Source of the DNA: an uncultured Lachnospiraceae bacterium
GTDB lineage: Bacteria > Bacillota > Clostridia > Lachnospirales > Lachnospiraceae
DNA length: 64,000 bases
Direction: 5' to 3'
Assembly: GCA_947589315.1 (NCBI GenBank)
Contig: CANPZE010000006.1
Span: forward strand, 1-64,000
A program made the translations under genes and the position numbers. Position 1 is the first letter of the stretch, and every line of letters starts with the position of its first letter. This document shows positions 16,876 through 24,521 of the stretch, in pieces. Under the pieces are notes generated by a model. That model was not told where the DNA came from. It saw nothing but the letters and a program-made list of their open reading frames with translations, and did not search any database.

Positions 16876-17757
16876 ATGGAGTATCACAAAATAACATTGA
16901 AGGATAAGGAATGGATGGATCAGGTATTCCATATGGAACAAAAGAGAGCCTGTGAATTCTGTTTTGCCAATAATTTTTTGTGGAAAAGGATATATCCGCT
17001 GGAGGTGGGGGAAAGGCATGGCTGCCTGAGCATGAGATACCTATGGGATGGGCGGGAGCGTTACGTTTATCCCTGTGGAGGGGGAGACAAATATCAGGTT
17101 CTGCTGGAATTGAGACAGGAAATGAAGGCGGCTGGACAAAAGCTGCTCCTTACCGGCATGGATGAAAGAGACTGCCGCCAATTGGAACAATGGTTCCCCG
17201 GAGAATTTACTATGGCTTGTGACCGGGACTACTCGGATTATATTTATCTTCGTCAGGACCTGACAGAGCTAAAGGGAAAGAAATATCATGGCAAACGGAA
17301 TCATATTGCACGTTTCCAGGACCGCCCATGGAGTTATGAGCGGTTGGGTTCCGATAATCTGGAGGAATGCCGGAGCATGCTGGAACAGTGGAAAGCAAGG
17401 CAGGCGCAGCGTTGGAACTGGCGCATGGAAGCAGAATATCAGGTAGTGCAGGATGCGCTGACCTGGTATCTTCCCTTGAAGCTGGCGGGCGCTCTGATCC
17501 GCCGGGAAGGCAACATTGTGGCGTTTTGTATCGGGGAACCCCTTAACGAGGATACCTTTGTTGTCCATTTCGAGAAGGCATTTGCCGATGTGCAGGGAGC
17601 ATACCCGATGATCAACCAGCAGTTCGCAGAGAGAGAATGTGGGGATTATCAATACATTAACCGGGAGGAGGACGATGGGGAGGAAGGCCTGCGGAAGGCA
17701 AAAATGTCCTATCACCCCATATGGCTTCAAGAAAAATTTACAGCGGTAGAAAAATGA
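16876..17757 (+). CDS. DUF2156 (LPG synthase C-terminal-like) protein
   Basis: A protein of about 293 residues matching the DUF2156 family, a double-GNAT fold related to the aminoacyl-transferase domain of lysyl-phosphatidylglycerol synthase. The hallmark segment is YSDYIYLRQDLTELKGKKYH followed by KRNHIARF near residues 115-145. No membrane flippase part is present, so it is the stand-alone soluble form. GGAGG at 16866-16870 selects ATG 16876 over the ATGs at 16798 and 16864. The next gene, 51 bp downstream, is an alarmone hydrolase-like gene. The substrate is unknown. Confidence 0.75.
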   Translation: MEYHKITLKDKEWMDQVFHMEQKRACEFCFANNFLWKRIYPLEVGERHGCLSMRYLWDGRERYVYPCGGGDKYQVLLELRQEMKAAGQKLLLTGMDERDCRQLEQWFPGEFTMACDRDYSDYIYLRQDLTELKGKKYHGKRNHIARFQDRPWSYERLGSDNLEECRSMLEQWKARQAQRWNWRMEAEYQVVQDALTWYLPLKLAGALIRREGNIVAFCIGEPLNEDTFVVHFEKAFADVQGAYPMINQQFAERECGDYQYINREEDDGEEGLRKAKMSYHPIWLQEKFTAVEK

Positions 17758-17808
17758 CATGCATTGTGTTATGATATTTTTAATAACTTACGAAAGGGAC
17801 CGATCTGT

Positions 17809-18423
17809 ATGGAAGAGTTTGCCTATAGCTGTGATAAAGAGGAGCTGATCTGTATGCTGCAGGAGTGCATCCGGGAGTATGGGCTGGAGCAGAGTAAAAA
17901 AGCGCTTCCTTTTGCGCTGGAGATGCACCGGGGACAGAAACGGAAAGAAGGGATCCCTTATATCGTTCATCCCATGACGGTGGCATGCCATTGTCTGGCA
18001 GCAGGTCTTTGTGAGGATGAAGTGATCGCAGCCGCCCTTCTTCATGATGTGTGTGAGGATTGTCCGGTCACGCCCCGGGAACTGCCAGTCAATGAAAAGA
18101 CCCAGAGAATCGTAGCCTACCTTACTTACGACAGAAGGCCGGAGGAGGACAAGACAGCAGCTCACAGGCGGTATTACCGGAACATGAGGGAATGCAGGGA
18201 GGCCTGCATCATCAAGCTTTTCGACCGCTGCCATAACATTTCCTCCATGCCTGGTATATTTTTGGGAGCCAAGCTGCGGGCCTATATTGATGAGACAAGA
18301 GAATATATCATCCCCCTGATAGAGTATACCAGGGGGAAATATCCGGAACTGCGGCCGGCGGTATTCCTTTTAGAATATCAGATCAGAAGTATACTTCTGA
18401 CAGCAGAGAGCGGGCTCGCCTGA
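17809..18423 (+). CDS. MESH1-like HD-domain hydrolase, probable small alarmone hydrolase
   Basis: A protein of about 204 residues consisting mainly of an HD domain like the hydrolase half of Rel/SpoT. Visible motifs are HRGQKRKEGIPYIVHP near residue 42, LLHDVCED near residue 78 and KLFDRCHN near residue 135; these give the metal-binding His-His-Asp-Asp set. There is no synthetase, TGS or ACT domain. By family knowledge such proteins cleave the pyrophosphate of (p)ppGpp. ATG 17809 is preferred over 17764 because AAAGGGA is correctly spaced from it. Confidence 0.75.
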   Translation: MEEFAYSCDKEELICMLQECIREYGLEQSKKALPFALEMHRGQKRKEGIPYIVHPMTVACHCLAAGLCEDEVIAAALLHDVCEDCPVTPRELPVNEKTQRIVAYLTYDRRPEEDKTAAHRRYYRNMRECREACIIKLFDRCHNISSMPGIFLGAKLRAYIDETREYIIPLIEYTRGKYPELRPAVFLLEYQIRSILLTAESGLA

Positions 18424-18436
18424 AAAGCTTCCGTTC

Positions 18437-19570
18437 TCAGCGGAAAGTCCGTTTCACATATTTCCGGTATTTGGCCATTTCCTTTTTCGTAGCCGGTTTG
18501 TTCATATAGGCGTAACTGAACAGGACGAAGCCCTGGCAGTCGTTCTGGTTTCCCTTTTTGATCTGGGTGACAATATTGTTATGCTTATGCGTCCAGCCGG
18601 GATCGGCGGAGCTGCGCACCCCAGCCTTGTATAGCGCCAGGCCTACATACATGGGGGTATCGCTCTGGTTAAGGTCCGTCCATTTGTGCAGGGTGTTTGT
18701 ATATAGCTTTGTAGTATGTCCCTGGCTTATGTATTGATCGGACCAGTAAATCTGGGGAAGGATATAATCCACATAGCCGTCCGTAGAGAGCCAGGTATCC
18801 AGATCGCAGCCGATGCTTTCTGCATATTCAATATTTCCTGCGGGGCTAATGCCAAACTGAAGCTTTTTATTGTATTTTTTCACCGTTTTATAAACACTGC
18901 GGATCATCTTGTTTACCGCTTTCTTCCGGTTTGCGACAGAGACTTTGGAATATTGATGCCCCGGCGCTTTGGAAGGATAAAAATAATCGTCAAAATGGAT
19001 GCCATCCACATCATAATTCTGGATGATTTCCCGGACCTCCCGAAGGATCCGGTTGGTAGAGGCCTGCTTTGCAGGATTAAACACATATTTCATCGTCTTT
19101 CGATAAGGATTGATCCAGGCATGGAAAGAGATATCATATTTATGCGCTTTCTCCACCAGGATTTCCAGGGGATCGTAGTTAGGACGTTTCTTTCCCATAG
19201 AAGTACACCATTTCAGAAACTTACTGGGATAAATGGCATTATTCTTGGGAATAACATGGACATAGGCGGTATTGATCCCGTCTTTTTTCAATTGTTTAAA
19301 TAGCTGGTCCGCATTCTGCGTAAAAACGGATTCTGATTTATTGTATAAGCCTGCAGGCTTAAAATCTATGTAAGAGATCCATACTCCCCGGACGTAATCG
19401 GGAGACAGGGTGATCCCGCTGCCTGTGGCAGGGGTGACAGCCTCAGCCCTGCCGGTGCCGGGGGCATTTCGATCCGGCAGGAGCAGGGCCCCCATAAGGA
19501 TCATTAAAAGGAGCAGGATAATGGCGCCCTTCTGGAACAGTTCTTTTCTGGCCATATCTTTCTTGTTCAT
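18437..19570 (-). CDS. GHL10 (DUF187) family glycosyl hydrolase-like protein, membrane-anchored
   Basis: A 377-residue protein with an uncleaved-looking N-terminal anchor (about residues 14-32), followed by an extracellular TIM-barrel of the GHL10 family. Characteristic segments are VRGVWISYIDF, ISFHAWINPYRKT, and YDVDGIHFDDYFYP with the conserved acidic pair. It probably acts on peptidoglycan or wall glycans, as YngK-like relatives are thought to. GAGGTG before ATG 19570 selects this start over the GTG at 19582. It is convergent with the MESH1-like gene, 13 bp apart. Confidence 0.85.
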   Translation of the reverse strand: MNKKDMARKELFQKGAIILLLLMILMGALLLPDRNAPGTGRAEAVTPATGSGITLSPDYVRGVWISYIDFKPAGLYNKSESVFTQNADQLFKQLKKDGINTAYVHVIPKNNAIYPSKFLKWCTSMGKKRPNYDPLEILVEKAHKYDISFHAWINPYRKTMKYVFNPAKQASTNRILREVREIIQNYDVDGIHFDDYFYPSKAPGHQYSKVSVANRKKAVNKMIRSVYKTVKKYNKKLQFGISPAGNIEYAESIGCDLDTWLSTDGYVDYILPQIYWSDQYISQGHTTKLYTNTLHKWTDLNQSDTPMYVGLALYKAGVRSSADPGWTHKHNNIVTQIKKGNQNDCQGFVLFSYAYMNKPATKKEMAKYRKYVKRTFR

Positions 19571-19623
19571 AATCCACCTCACTATGTAATATATAATAAC
19601 TAATAAAGCATCCGTATAAAGGA

Positions 19624-19788
19624 TTGACAGCCAACCGTATTAAATTATATTTTACAGCTATGTCTATTTTATGGCAAGTATCTGGAAATATCCGCCAAAT
19701 CTGAATATTTTGGAAAGAAACTTCCTGTACTTCCCACAGGAGAAAGACATGGATGTTCTTGTCAATCCAGGGGGTTATATGTTAGAAT
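19624..19788 (+). promoter_or_regulatory. Two candidate promoters upstream of the second hydrogenase
   Basis: The distal pair is TTGACA (19624-19629) and TATATT (19646-19651), 16 bp apart. The proximal pair is TTGTCA (19759-19764) and TAGAAT (19783-19788), 18 bp apart. The distal one would give a leader of about 180 nt. A short CCTGT/ACAGG stem lies between them. Confidence 0.4.
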
Positions 19789-19837
19789 TAAAGGGATTAG
19801 CAAGAGGCGAAAGAACATTGGATAAAGGAGAAAAATA

Positions 19838-21286
19838 ATGTTTGCTGATGAAAATGTGATTAGAATCAAACATGATGTACTGTATGAGGTTGCCAAGCTG
19901 GCATTTGACGGAGAGTTGGAAGAGAAGAGAGATTTCCTTCCCAACAAGATGATCCCCGGCCCCACACCCCAATTCCGTTGTTGTGTTTATAAAGAGAGAG
20001 AGATCATACGCCAGAGAATCCGTCTGGCAGAGGGAAAAGCGGCAGATGAAGAGGATAATGGCAATGTTGTCCAAGTTATCAGCACAGCCTGTGAGGACTG
20101 CCCGATCTCCAGTTATATCGTAACGGACAATTGCCAGAATTGTCTTGGAAAGGCGTGTGTCAATGCCTGTAAGTTCGGCGCTATTACTGCAGGTGATAAG
20201 CGTTCTCATATTGATGCGGCCAAATGTAAGGAATGCGGCATGTGCGCCAAGGCGTGCCCGTACAATGCCATTGCCCACCTGAAGCGGCCCTGCAAGTTTG
20301 CCTGCCCGGTAGATGCCATTACCTACAATGAATATGGCGTGTCCGTGATCGATGATAAGAAATGTATCCGCTGCGGCCTCTGTATCCATAAATGTCCTTT
20401 TGGGGCAATCGGTTCCAAGACGTTTATCGTAGATGTGATCAATGCGCTGAAGTCCCACAAGAAGGTATATGCCATGGTAGCCCCGGCAACGGAGGGACAG
20501 TTTGGCGCTACCATTACCATGAAAAGCTGGAAAGAGGCTTTGAAGAAAGTAGGCTTTACCGATATGATAGAGGTAGGGCTGGGCGGCGATATGACCACTC
20601 AGAGTGAAGCTGAGGAATGGCTGGAGGCATATGGAAACGGAGAGAAGAAGACCACCTCCTGCTGCCCCAGTTTTGTTAATCTGATCCGGAAACATTTTCC
20701 GGAGAGTGCGGATAAGATTTCTACTACGGTATCTCCTATGTGCGGAGTGTCCCGCATGCTGAAGGCAAAAGAGCCAGACTGCTATACTGTATTTATTGGA
20801 CCCTGTATTGCGAAGAAATCTGAGGTAAAGGATCAGAAGATCAAGGGCAATGCAGATGCGGTGCTGACCTATAGTGAGATCCGGGCTATTATGAAAGCCA
20901 GGGACGTTAAGCTGGAGCCTGCGGAGAATGATTATCAGGAGGCCAGCATTTTCGGCAAGCGTTATGCCAATGCCGGCGGCGTGACCGATTCTGTCCTTCA
21001 GTATATGAAGGAGACAGACCAGGAGGTAGATGCAAAGGTATGCAGGGCCAATGGCGCAACGGAATGCAAGAAAGCATTGATGCTGTTAAAGGCGGGCCGT
21101 CTGGAGGAAGATTTCATTGAAGGAATGATCTGCGAAGGCGGCTGCGTAGGCGGACCCAGCGGTTTTGAAAAGCAAAATGTGGCAAAGAGAGTAAGGGATA
21201 CCCTGATTGCAGAGGCAGATAACCGGACGATCGTAGAGAATCTGCAGAATTATGATATGGCATCCTTCTCCATGCACAGAGAATAG
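19838..21286 (+). CDS. Monomeric [FeFe] hydrogenase, group B type
   Basis: A 482-residue protein. Several Cys clusters precede the hydrogenase domain: CQNCLGKACVNAC, CKECGMCAKAC, a CKFAC segment, and CIRCGLCIHKC, within about residues 85-190. The H-cluster motifs are TSCCPSFV, GPCIAKKSE and EGMICEGGCVGGP, which fit group B enzymes such as Clostridium pasteurianum CpIII. The probable reaction is ferredoxin-dependent H2 evolution or uptake in the cytoplasm. AAAGGAG precedes ATG 19838. It is unlike the shorter protein at 1799-3025, which has TSCCCP. Confidence 0.88.
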   Translation: MFADENVIRIKHDVLYEVAKLAFDGELEEKRDFLPNKMIPGPTPQFRCCVYKEREIIRQRIRLAEGKAADEEDNGNVVQVISTACEDCPISSYIVTDNCQNCLGKACVNACKFGAITAGDKRSHIDAAKCKECGMCAKACPYNAIAHLKRPCKFACPVDAITYNEYGVSVIDDKKCIRCGLCIHKCPFGAIGSKTFIVDVINALKSHKKVYAMVAPATEGQFGATITMKSWKEALKKVGFTDMIEVGLGGDMTTQSEAEEWLEAYGNGEKKTTSCCPSFVNLIRKHFPESADKISTTVSPMCGVSRMLKAKEPDCYTVFIGPCIAKKSEVKDQKIKGNADAVLTYSEIRAIMKARDVKLEPAENDYQEASIFGKRYANAGGVTDSVLQYMKETDQEVDAKVCRANGATECKKALMLLKAGRLEEDFIEGMICEGGCVGGPSGFEKQNVAKRVRDTLIAEADNRTIVENLQNYDMASFSMHRE

Positions 21287-21325
21287 AGAATATTTAGAAG
21301 GAGATAATGGATTTTTCCAAAATCA

Positions 21326-21355
21326 CGCATACAATCCTTTATTTAACAAATACTA
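21326..21355 (+). promoter_or_regulatory. Candidate sigma-G-type promoter of spoVT
   Basis: CGCATA at 21326-21331 and AATACTA at 21349-21355 are 17 bp apart and resemble the forespore sigma-G consensus (TGMATA and CATACTA), with one mismatch each. spoVT is sigma-G dependent in B. subtilis. Confidence 0.4.
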
Positions 21356-21397
21356 TCCTATAGACAACTGATTACATTAAATGGAGGATGAATAAAT

Positions 21398-21943
21398 ATG
21401 AGAGCGACAGGAATTACCAGGCGCATCGATGATTTGGGAAGAATTGTGATACCAAAGGAAATCCGCAGAACAATGCGGATCCGCGAAGGCGACCCTTTGG
21501 AGATTTTTACAGACAGAGAAGGGGGGATCATACTGCGCAAGTATTCCCTGATCGGAGAGATGGGAGAATTTGCCCGGCAGTATGCGGATTCCCTGGCACA
21601 GACGACAGGGCATATTGTGGCTATTTCTGACAGAGATCAGATTATCGCCGCCTCTGTGGGGATCCGAAAAGACATTTTGCACAAGCCCATTAGCAAGGAG
21701 CTGGAACAGGTGATCGATGAGCGAGAGACTGTAGTGGCCAAAGGCGACAGCGCAGATTACCGCAGTGTCTGCCTGGAACCTCAGCATTATGCATGGGAGG
21801 TGATCTGCCCTATCTTGACAGAGGGCGATGCTGTGGGAGCAGTGATCATCCTGACCAGAGACTCCAGAGAACAGTTAGGAGAGGCGGAGAAGAAGTTGGC
21901 AGCCAGCGCCGCCGGTTTTCTGGGGAGGCAGATGGAACAATAG
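21398..21943 (+). CDS. spoVT: Stage V sporulation protein T
   Basis: A 181-residue forespore transcription regulator. The AbrB-type swapped-hairpin DNA-binding domain is at residues 1-50 (ATGITRRIDDLGRIVIPKEIRR), followed by a GAF-like sensor domain from about residue 55. ATGGAGG upstream serves as ribosome binding site. It opens the sporulation/division region, as in B. subtilis, where it lies just upstream of mazG/yabN and yabO. Confidence 0.95.
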   Translation: MRATGITRRIDDLGRIVIPKEIRRTMRIREGDPLEIFTDREGGIILRKYSLIGEMGEFARQYADSLAQTTGHIVAISDRDQIIAASVGIRKDILHKPISKELEQVIDERETVVAKGDSADYRSVCLEPQHYAWEVICPILTEGDAVGAVIILTRDSREQLGEAEKKLAASAAGFLGRQMEQ

Positions 21944-21957
21944 ACACAGAATAGGAT

Positions 21958-22007
21958 GCAGCCTGAGTACAGCCCGAACTCTGCTTCGGGTCTGGGACTT
22001 GGGCTGC
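21958..22007 (+). terminator. Stem-loop after spoVT, possible terminator
   Basis: An outer stem GCAGCC (21958-21963)/GGCTGC (22002-22007) encloses a perfect inner hairpin CCCGAA/TTCGGG. No good T-tract follows, so termination is uncertain. Confidence 0.4.
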
Positions 22008-22131
22008 TGTTATATCCGGGCAGGCAGGGAGAGATAGAGACAGAGGAAGTATTCTACTTGCGTAGAATTATAAGTTTCAAAGCAAAATTTGTAAAAAAAT
22101 TGAATAGTTTGGAAAGAATTCGGGAAAATCC

Positions 22132-22160
22132 TTGACAAATAGGCATAATAAGGGTATAAA
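22132..22160 (+). promoter_or_regulatory. Sigma-A promoter of hup
   Basis: A perfect TTGACA at 22132-22137 and TATAAA at 22155-22160 are 17 bp apart. The leader is about 45 nt with a GAGGAGG ribosome binding site. Confidence 0.85.
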
Positions 22161-22213
22161 TAACATGTAAGTTTTTTACGGAAATATTAATTTTTTTTGA
22201 GGAGGAGTTATCC

Positions 22214-22486
22214 ATGAACAAGACAGAATTAGTTGCAGCTATGGCTGAGCAGGCAGAGCTTTCTAAAAAAGATTCCGAGAAGGCTTTAAAGGCATTCATT
22301 GATGTTGTTACAACTCAGTTAAAGAAGGGTGACAAGATTCAGCTGGTTGGTTTCGGTACATTTGAGGTTGTAAAGAGAGCTGCTAGAGAAGGAAGAAATC
22401 CTTTGACAGGCGAGAAGATGAAGATCAAAGCCTCTAAGGCGCCTAAGTTTAAGGCTGGTAAGGCTTTAAAGGATGCTGTAAACTAA
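22214..22486 (+). CDS. hup: HU family DNA-binding protein
   Basis: A 90-residue nucleoid protein that bends DNA as a dimer. It starts MNKTELVAAMAEQAELSKKD and carries the HU signature GFGTFEVVKRAAREGRNP near residue 47, with the arm Pro intact. Its own strong promoter and terminator indicate a single-gene transcript. Its location between spoVT and rqcP is usual in Clostridia. Confidence 0.97.
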   Translation: MNKTELVAAMAEQAELSKKDSEKALKAFIDVVTTQLKKGDKIQLVGFGTFEVVKRAAREGRNPLTGEKMKIKASKAPKFKAGKALKDAVN

Positions 22487-22512
22487 TATTGCGTTATGGT
22501 ATTGTTGACATA

Positions 22513-22541
22513 AGGCTGTCTGCTGGTTGGACAGCCTTTTT
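22513..22541 (+). terminator. Terminator of hup
   Basis: AGGCTGTC and GACAGCCT arms around a 9-nt loop, followed by T-rich sequence, lie 27 bp after the hup stop codon. Confidence 0.85.
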
Positions 22542-22567
22542 GTTTGGGAAGGAGGAAGGGCAGGGCT

Positions 22568-22810
22568 ATGCGGTTGGATAAATATCTGAAGGTATCCCGG
22601 CTGATCAAACGCAGGCCGGTAGCTAATGAAGCCTGCGATGCAGGCAGGATCAAGGTGAATGATAAAGTAGCGAAGGCCTCCCTGAATGTTAAGGTAGGAG
22701 ATATTATAGAGATTGGTTTTGGGGATAAGACGGTCCGGGTGGAGGTATTGAGCCTGGAGGAGACTTATAAGAAGGATGAGGCCAGGGAATTGTATAAAGT
22801 GCTAAGCTGA
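22568..22810 (+). CDS. rqcP: S4-domain ribosome-quality-control factor RqcP
   Basis: An 80-residue S4 RNA-binding protein very close in pattern to B. subtilis RqcP (YabO): MRLDKYLKVSRLIKRRPVAN at the start and KASLNVKVGDIIEIGFGDK in the middle. RqcP works with RqcH to add alanine tails to stalled nascent chains on 50S subunits. ATG 22568 is chosen over the TTG at 22544 because AAGGAGGAAGGG precedes it and it matches the family start. It is followed by yabP and yabQ, as in Bacillus. Confidence 0.92.
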   Translation: MRLDKYLKVSRLIKRRPVANEACDAGRIKVNDKVAKASLNVKVGDIIEIGFGDKTVRVEVLSLEETYKKDEARELYKVLS

Positions 22811-22902
22811 CATCGGCTGAGGCAGGGATCCTGTTCTAAAGAAAGGCTTATCTTCATATATTGTTCTTAACTGGACAATGGATGAAGGAGGTCTTTTTTT
22901 AT

Positions 22903-23187
22903 ATGGAGGAAAGAGAAACGAGAGGGGTTCATAAAGTATACCTGAATGGTCGCCGGACTGCGGTATTGTCCGGGGTCAGGGATGTGCTTTCCTTTGATGC
23001 CAAGGAGGTATATCTGGAGACAGAGCAGGGGATCCTGCTGATCCAGGGGGATGAACTTCACGTGAACCGCTTGTCGCTGGAAAAGGGCGAGGTAGATGTA
23101 GACGGCAGGATCGACAGCTTTGCCTATTCGGACAAAGAGCAGACAGAGAAGAAAGCCGCTTCCTTCTTTGGGAGGATGTTTCAGTGA
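22903..23187 (+). CDS. yabP: Sporulation protein YabP
   Basis: A 94-residue YabP/YqfC family protein needed for spore formation in B. subtilis. The conserved core is LSGVRDVLSFDAKEVYLETEQGILLIQG with HVNRLSLEKGEVDVDGRID after it. AAGGAGG at 22884-22891 selects ATG 22903. Its stop codon overlaps the yabQ GTG start (GTGA), so the two are translationally coupled. Confidence 0.92.
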   Translation: MEERETRGVHKVYLNGRRTAVLSGVRDVLSFDAKEVYLETEQGILLIQGDELHVNRLSLEKGEVDVDGRIDSFAYSDKEQTEKKAASFFGRMFQ

Positions 23188-23678
23188 GCCAGGTTATAGA
23201 AGGACAGGTTAATTTTGTAGTGGCGGCCCTGTGTAATGGAATGCTGTTGATCGCAGGCTATGACCTGCTTCGGCTGTTACGCTGGATCGTACCCCACTCT
23301 AAGGCCTGGGTGGTGATGGAAGATCTGTTGTATTGGCTGTTGGCGTCCGTTCCTACTTACTATCTGTTCTTTTGCTATAATGAAGGGATCATCCGATGGT
23401 ATGGCCTTTTAAGCCTGCTGGCCGGCGGGGTGCTGTATGAAAGGGGGATTAGCCTGCCCATACGCAGCTGCCTGAATCGATGGGCGTCCGGATGGAGGAG
23501 ATATTGGGGGCAGCGTTGGAGACGCCAGCGGATGCGGATGAGAAAGAAGAAGGAACTGCGCAGGCAGAGGGATCAGGAAAAGCGAAAGAGGCAGGAGGAG
23601 AAGGCCAGAAAAAGAAGAGAGGAAAAAGAGAAGAGAAAGCTCCAGAAGAAGAAAAATAAAGAGAGGGAAATAGCGTAG
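23184..23678 (+). CDS. yabQ: Spore cortex biosynthesis protein YabQ
   Basis: A 164-residue membrane protein. Three or so hydrophobic segments lie within the first 105 residues, followed by an extremely basic, charged C-terminal tail of about 50 residues (Arg/Lys/Glu repeats). YabQ is needed for spore cortex formation in B. subtilis. The start is GTG 23184, overlapping the end of yabP by 4 bp. A small unannotated frame and divIC follow. Confidence 0.9.
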   Translation: MSQVIEGQVNFVVAALCNGMLLIAGYDLLRLLRWIVPHSKAWVVMEDLLYWLLASVPTYYLFFCYNEGIIRWYGLLSLLAGGVLYERGISLPIRSCLNRWASGWRRYWGQRWRRQRMRMRKKKELRRQRDQEKRKRQEEKARKRREEKEKRKLQKKKNKEREIA

Positions 23679-23695
23679 GGAACAACAGTTCTGGA

Positions 23696-23872
23696 TTGCG
23701 TAAATCCCTAAAATATAGTATAGTAAAAGAACTAACTCGATGGGGTGTAACGCCGATAAATCGGGGCTTTGAGCGGAATCAGAAAAAAGAAAAAACAGAC
23801 TGCAAGATGTTGTATTTGATCGTGAATGGAGAACAATATCTTGTAGTGGGGAATGGAAAGTTGGTGGACTAA
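23696..23872 (+). CDS. Putative 58-residue protein between yabQ and divIC
   Basis: An open frame runs through the whole yabQ-divIC gap. From TTG 23696 it encodes 58 residues beginning (M)RKSLKYSIVKELTRWGVTP, passing through a basic stretch, and ending MLYLIVNGEQYLVVGNGKLV plus Asp. Its TAA overlaps the divIC ATG by one base (TAATG), a classical coupling signal. An ATG at 23807 would give only the last 21 residues. The composition looks protein-like (basic helix, then a beta hairpin), but the TTG start has only a distant AGGGA at 23677. Function unknown. Confidence 0.45.
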   Translation: MRKSLKYSIVKELTRWGVTPINRGFERNQKKEKTDCKMLYLIVNGEQYLVVGNGKLVD

Positions 23873-24180
23873 TGGCACATCCGAGAAGCAGGAGAAGGAA
23901 AAAGCTGAGTCGGTTTACAATATTTGGCGTAACTATACTATGCGCAGTATTATGCAGTATCCTGGCTTATAAAAATCAGTCCTTAGAGGCAAAAAGTGCA
24001 GAATATTCCCAGCAGATCCAGGAATTGAGAGCGGAACAGGAGGATTTGAGATCCGAGACAAAGGAACTGGAGGAATATAAATCTTACGTTAAGACAGACA
24101 AGTTTGTAGAAGATGTTGCCAGAGAAAAACTGGGGCTGGTATATCCTGATGAGGTTATCTTCGAGCCGGAGGAACAATAA
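23872..24180 (+). CDS. divIC: Septum formation initiator, FtsB/DivIC family
   Basis: A 102-residue bitopic division protein. A basic N-terminus (HPRSRRRKKLSR) precedes one membrane helix at about residues 15-33. An extracytoplasmic coiled coil follows at about 38-72 (QQIQELRAEQEDLRSETKELEEY), then the conserved VAREKLGLVYPDEVIF. DivIC joins FtsL and DivIB in the divisome. Position after yabQ matches B. subtilis. A terminator follows. Confidence 0.93.
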   Translation: MAHPRSRRRKKLSRFTIFGVTILCAVLCSILAYKNQSLEAKSAEYSQQIQELRAEQEDLRSETKELEEYKSYVKTDKFVEDVAREKLGLVYPDEVIFEPEEQ

Positions 24181-24224
24181 CAGGCTACAGAGAGTTGAAT
24201 GAAAATATAATAATGAGATGCAGG

Positions 24225-24263
24225 GCATTTAGAAGGGCAGCAGGCTCCTCTAAATGCTTTTTT
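24225..24263 (+). terminator. Terminator of the rqcP-divIC operon
   Basis: GCATTTAGA and TCTAAATGC arms around a GC-rich loop are followed by six T (24258-24263). It closes the operon. The 341-bp divIC-spoIIE gap holds only this terminator and the spoIIE control region. Confidence 0.9.
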
Positions 24264-24390
24264 ACTGTATGATATTTTATCATTCTGCTTCAGACCCGGA
24301 CAAAGTTCCAGGATGAAGGGCATATGAAGAGATAGCTGAGCCGGGTAACGATAAGGGCGGAAGGGCTGAAAGGCGATTTGAGGGTTGGGA

Positions 24391-24456
24391 TGTCGAAGGC
24401 TTTTTGGGACAGGTTTCTGAGATTTGACAAATTATGCGGAACAACTTTTCTATACT
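24391..24456 (+). promoter_or_regulatory. spoIIE promoter with 21-bp spacer and Spo0A-like boxes
   Basis: TTGACA (24424-24429) and TATACT (24451-24456) are 21 bp apart, too far for ordinary sigma-A use. The B. subtilis spoIIE and spoIIG promoters have the same oddity (21-22 bp) and need Spo0A~P. TTTGACA at 24423-24429 is one mismatch from the 0A box TTCGACA and overlaps the -35. A perfect inverted 0A box TGTCGAA is at 24391-24397. Confidence 0.75.
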
Positions 24457-24521
24457 TTGTGACACAATTCTTTGGGGAAAGAATGCATTACAAATCACAG
24501 AGGGAAAGGAAGTTGTAAGAA

